The notes under the pieces were generated by a model. That model did not search any database, was not told where the DNA came from, and was given only the letters and a program-made list of their open reading frames with translations. From assembly GCA_028293405.1 (NCBI GenBank), contig JAQGOW010000190.1, positions 1 to 10,162 of the forward strand: a DNA stretch of 10,162 nucleotides, in the 5' to 3' direction. Source of the DNA: Verrucomicrobiales bacterium (lineage in GTDB: Bacteria > Verrucomicrobiota > Verrucomicrobiia > Limisphaerales > Palsa-1400). A program made the translations under genes and the position numbers. Each line of letters starts with the position of its first letter. The first letter of the stretch is position 1. Below, in pieces: positions 6,693-10,162 of this stretch.

Positions 6693-9600
6693 ATGATTCC
6701 CAATGTCGGCAAAACGCGCGCCGTATTTTTGTGCCTTTTACTGGGTGCCTTCGTCCATTTGACATGCACGGCTGCGGAGGCGGCCAAAGATTCTCCCCCC
6801 GTCAGCTACTACCGTCAGGTCCGGCCCATTTTGCAGGCCAATTGCCAGGGTTGCCACCAACCGGCCAAGAAAAAGGGCGGTTATGTGATGACGGATTTTA
6901 AAGGGTTGCTCGCGGGCGGCGATAGCGAAGGCGCAGCCGTGGTGCCCAAGGATCCGGCCAAGAGTTCAATTCTCGCGATGATAACGCCGAAGGACGGCGA
7001 GGTCCGCATGCCGAAAGGAAAAACTCCGCTAATGGACACAGACGTTGAGACAATTCGCAGTTGGATCGCGCAAGGTGCCGTCGACGACACGCCCGCCGAC
7101 GCAAAAAGGCATTACGACGCCGAACATCCTCCTGTTTATACGCGTTTACCGGTGATTTCATCGCTCGATTGGTCGCCTGATGGAAAGTTGCTGGCGGTTT
7201 CGGGATTTCACGAAGTGTTGTTGTTCGACACCTCCGCCAAAGGCACGCCGAAGTTGGTGGCGCACTTAATTGGTTTGTCGGAACGCATGCAATCGTTGCG
7301 ATTTTCGCCGGATGCAAAAAAGCTGGCCGTTGCCGGCGGCGATCCTGCGCGCATGGGTGAAATCCAGGTTTGGGATGTTGAAAAACGCAAATTGGCGATG
7401 TCCACACCGGTTAGTTACGACACACTTTATGGAGTTAGTTGGTCGCCCGATGGGAAGTTGCTGGCGTTTGGTTGTCCGGACAACACGGTGCGCGCGATTG
7501 AAGCTGCGACCGGCAAACAGGTCGTGCAGATGGGGTCGCACAGCGATTGGGTCTTGTGCACGGCGTTTTCGACGAACAGCGACAACATCATCTCCGGCGG
7601 GCGCGACATGAGCGTTAAGTTGACCGAGGTAGCGTCGCAACGATTCATCGACAACGTCACTTCGATCACGCCGGGTGCGCTGAAGGGCGGCATCATGGCG
7701 ATTGCGCCACATCCGACGATGGAACATTTCGTGGCGGCGGGTTCGGACGGCACACCGAAAGTTTATCGCACGTTCCGCGAAGTGAAACGCGAGATCGGCG
7801 ACGACGCGCAGTTGATTGCGGATTTGTTCCCGATGACCGGACGCGTGTTTGCGGCGCGGTTTAGCACAGATGGCAAGCGTATCGCGTGTGCCGGCGGCGT
7901 TGATCGGGTCGGTGACCTTTTAGTGTGCAGCTACGATTACACGAACGATGTGCCGAAGGAATTGCGCGAGCTTATGGGCAAAGTTCCCGGTGCTCGCAAA
8001 AAGGAAGAGAACGATCAACTTGCTGAGTATAAAAAGAAAGGCATCCGCGAAATCGCGCACACATCGGTGCCGGAAGCTGAGATTTATTCGGTGGCCTTCA
8101 ATGCCGACGCCAGCGAAATCGCCGCCGCTGGTTCTGATGGTATGATTCGATTTTTCAACGCGACGAATGGAAAAGTTGTTCTTGAATTTCCTGCGGTCGA
8201 CATCTCCACAAATGCAGCGGTTGCGAAAGCTGCCAAGCCGGTCGATTACATTCGCGACGTCAGTCCGGTCATTGCTCATCTCGGTTGCAACGCCGGCACA
8301 TGCCACGGCGCAAAGGAAGGGAAGAACGGCTTTAAACTTTCTTTGCGCGGTTACGACCCGGAAACGGATCTGCGCGCGTTCACCGATGACATGGCGTCGC
8401 GTCGCGTCAATCTAGCTTCGCCCGATGACAGCTTGATGCTGTTGAAGGCGATCGCCGAAGTGCCGCATGAAGGCGGACGTCGCACGACGCGCGACAATAG
8501 ATATTATCAGGTGATTCGCCAATGGATCGCGGAAGGCGCCAAATTGGACATGAAATCGCCGCGCGTGGTGAAGATCGAAATTTTGCCGCAAAACCCGGTG
8601 GTGCAGGAAATTGGCTCCAAGCAGCAGATGCAGATTCAAGCCACCTACGCCGACGGATTTACTCGCGATGTCACTGCCGAAGCTTTCGTCGAGAGCGGGA
8701 ACACGGAAGTTGCTATGATTGATACGAACGCCGTGATTACGACCGTTCGTCGCGGTGAAGCGCCGGTGCTGGCGCGGTTCGAAGGTAACTATGTTGCAAC
8801 GACAATTACTGTCATGGGTGACCGCACCGGATTCGTTTGGAAACAGCCGGAGACCTGGGGCAAGGCAGACGAACTCGTCGCGGCGAAATGGGAGCGAATG
8901 AAAATCGAACCGTCGGACCTCTGCACGGACCTGGAATTTATTCGTCGCGTTTATCTCGATCTCACAGGATTGCCGCCGAGCCCGGAGCAGATTCGGTCAT
9001 TTCTCGCCGACAATCGCGCGACACGTGAAAAACGTGATGCGCTAGTTGAGTCGCTCATCGGCAATTCTGATTTCGTCGATTATTGGGCGAACAAATGGGC
9101 CGACATGTTGCAGTGCAACAGCAAATTTCTTGGCAGCGAAGGCGCGGAAATTTTCCGGAACTGGATTCGTGAACAGGTCGACAAGAACACGTCGTACGAC
9201 AAGTTCGCGTACGAAATTTTGACCGCGACCGGTTCGAACAAAAAGAAGCCCGCGGCGAGTTATTGGAAAATTTTACGCACGCCGACTGAAGCGATGGAGA
9301 ACACCACGCAATTATTCCTCGCGACGCGTTTTAACTGCAACAAGTGCCACGATCATCCGTTCGAGCGTTGGACGCAGGACCAATATTATCACCTCGCGGC
9401 ATTTTTCGCGCAGGTGTCATTGGCGAAAGATCCGACAAGTGGCGACAAAACCATCGGCGGCACGGCGGTCGAAGGAGCGAAGCCGCTGTTTGAAATCGTG
9501 ACCGACGCCAAGGAAGGCGAGATGAAGCACGATCGCACGGGCAAAGTTTCGCCGCCGCAATTTCCGTATGCAGCCAAGCTCGTGCTCGCAACGGTGACGG

Positions 9601-10162
9601 AGCCCGCGCCATCCAAAGACGGCAAAATCAAAGAGCCGTCCGGTGCGACGAAAGAATCTGACAAGCCGCGCCGCGAGCAGCTCGCAGATTGGATCACCTC
9701 GCCGGACAATCGCTTTTTTGCATCCAGCTACGCGAATCGCATGTGGGGTTACATGCTCGGAGCCGGCATCATCGAACCGCTGGACGACACGCGCGCGGGC
9801 AATCCGGCGCGCAATCCCGCGTTGCTCGAATATTTGACGCACGAGTTCATCAACAGCGGTTTCGACGCGCGTCACTTGATGCGCATCATTTGCAAGTCGC
9901 GCACGTATCAACTTTCGATTCGTTCGAACAAGTGGAACGAAGAGGATAAAGTTAACTATTCCCACGCGCTCGCGCGACGATTGCCGGCCGAAACTCTTTT
10001 CGACACCGTGTTCAGAGTGACCGGAACCATTCCCGACATTCCCGGTGCGAAACCGGGTCAGCGCGCGATGCAGCTTGCCGATGCCGCGATCGATAGCAAC
10101 GGCTTGCTTGCGACGCTCGGTCGTCCGGCGCGCCAGAGCGCTTGCGAATGCGAACGCAGTTC
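6693..10162 (+). CDS. Exported planctomycete-type cytochrome / WD40 propeller / DUF1549-DUF1553 protein (cut by the right edge)
   Basis: One open frame of at least 1156 codons with no stop before the edge. The ATG at 6693 is the only reasonable start, because an in-frame TAA lies 12 bases upstream. An N-terminal signal sequence (RAVFLCLLLGAF) covers about residues 1-30. Domains in order are: PSCyt1-like cytochrome with haem site CQGCH (C51, C54, H55) and the MPKGK segment; seven WD40-like repeats (about 150-500) with recurring WSPDGKLLA-type strands; a second Cys/His site C532-x4-C537-H538 (CNAGTCHG), then GFKLSLRGYDPE; an Ig-like Big_2 segment (about 620-705, ATYADGFTRDVT); DUF1549 (about 725-925) with FIRRVYLDLTGLPPSPEQ and a third site CNKCH (882-886); and the start of DUF1553 from about 992 (REQLADWITSPDNRFFA, NRMWG). 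Such proteins are common in Planctomycetes and Verrucomicrobia and are predicted to be multihaem surface proteins; their biochemical role is not established. DUF1501 proteins are frequent downstream partners but would lie outside this window. Confidence 0.9.
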   Translation, partial: MIPNVGKTRAVFLCLLLGAFVHLTCTAAEAAKDSPPVSYYRQVRPILQANCQGCHQPAKKKGGYVMTDFKGLLAGGDSEGAAVVPKDPAKSSILAMITPKDGEVRMPKGKTPLMDTDVETIRSWIAQGAVDDTPADAKRHYDAEHPPVYTRLPVISSLDWSPDGKLLAVSGFHEVLLFDTSAKGTPKLVAHLIGLSERMQSLRFSPDAKKLAVAGGDPARMGEIQVWDVEKRKLAMSTPVSYDTLYGVSWSPDGKLLAFGCPDNTVRAIEAATGKQVVQMGSHSDWVLCTAFSTNSDNIISGGRDMSVKLTEVASQRFIDNVTSITPGALKGGIMAIAPHPTMEHFVAAGSDGTPKVYRTFREVKREIGDDAQLIADLFPMTGRVFAARFSTDGKRIACAGGVDRVGDLLVCSYDYTNDVPKELRELMGKVPGARKKEENDQLAEYKKKGIREIAHTSVPEAEIYSVAFNADASEIAAAGSDGMIRFFNATNGKVVLEFPAVDISTNAAVAKAAKPVDYIRDVSPVIAHLGCNAGTCHGAKEGKNGFKLSLRGYDPETDLRAFTDDMASRRVNLASPDDSLMLLKAIAEVPHEGGRRTTRDNRYYQVIRQWIAEGAKLDMKSPRVVKIEILPQNPVVQEIGSKQQMQIQATYADGFTRDVTAEAFVESGNTEVAMIDTNAVITTVRRGEAPVLARFEGNYVATTITVMGDRTGFVWKQPETWGKADELVAAKWERMKIEPSDLCTDLEFIRRVYLDLTGLPPSPEQIRSFLADNRATREKRDALVESLIGNSDFVDYWANKWADMLQCNSKFLGSEGAEIFRNWIREQVDKNTSYDKFAYEILTATGSNKKKPAASYWKILRTPTEAMENTTQLFLATRFNCNKCHDHPFERWTQDQYYHLAAFFAQVSLAKDPTSGDKTIGGTAVEGAKPLFEIVTDAKEGEMKHDRTGKVSPPQFPYAAKLVLATVTEPAPSKDGKIKEPSGATKESDKPRREQLADWITSPDNRFFASSYANRMWGYMLGAGIIEPLDDTRAGNPARNPALLEYLTHEFINSGFDARHLMRIICKSRTYQLSIRSNKWNEEDKVNYSHALARRLPAETLFDTVFRVTGTIPDIPGAKPGQRAMQLADAAIDSNGLLATLGRPARQSACECERS

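Noticed and set aside
6738..6755. Lipobox for the large cytochrome/WD40 protein around VHLTC in the signal region
   Set aside because: The -3 position is His rather than Leu, Val or Ile, so a lipoprotein signal is not supported; a standard Sec signal is preferred.
6693..10162. Possible frameshift or gene split within the large frame
   Set aside because: Frame was checked at several points and stays constant from the ATG through cytochrome, WD40, DUF1549 and DUF1553 segments with no internal stop.

Overview
The window reads as a chromosomal segment of a heterotrophic member of the Planctomycetota-Verrucomicrobiota group, most likely Verrucomicrobiota (Pedosphaera/Limisphaera-like). Three things point there: a very long surface protein joining planctomycete-type cytochrome, WD40, DUF1549 and DUF1553 domains; an exported sulfatase; and a glycoside hydrolase family 106 rhamnosidase next to a RhaT-type transporter. 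The taxonomic call is an inference from domain content, not from a marker gene. Coding density is high. No RNA gene, mobile element, CRISPR array or long non-coding stretch was seen, and the largest gap between genes is about 150 bases.

Region 1 (1-3649) looks like a small deoxy-sugar utilisation divergon. On the minus strand is the N-terminal part of a secreted GH106 alpha-L-rhamnosidase that runs off the left edge. Facing away from it on the plus strand are an isomerase of the L-arabinose/L-fucose isomerase fold and, two bases after its stop, an L-rhamnose:H+ symporter (rhaT). The expected logic is release of L-rhamnose outside the cytoplasm, import, then ketose formation. No classical rhamnose isomerase (RhaA) is visible, which makes the AraA-like protein the main candidate for that step. 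The 94-base divergent spacer holds two dyad sequences that could be operators.

Region 2 (3658-6567) is a run of four minus-strand genes. In transcription order they are nth (endonuclease III), an exported formylglycine sulfatase, a small AhpD/carboxymuconolactone decarboxylase-like protein, and a 4-oxalocrotonate tautomerase-like protein. The last two are a tight pair with good Shine-Dalgarno sequences. The tautomerase gene converges on rhaT with only 8 bases between them.

Region 3 (6693-10162) is one uninterrupted plus-strand reading frame of at least 1156 codons, divergent from nth and cut by the right edge. It encodes an exported protein with three haem-type Cys/His sites, a seven-repeat WD40 propeller, an Ig-like segment, DUF1549 and the start of DUF1553.

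The most interesting parts are the rhamnose divergon with its non-RhaA isomerase and the architecture of the long cytochrome/propeller protein. I see no evidence for a wholly new kind of system such as a defence island or retroelement.
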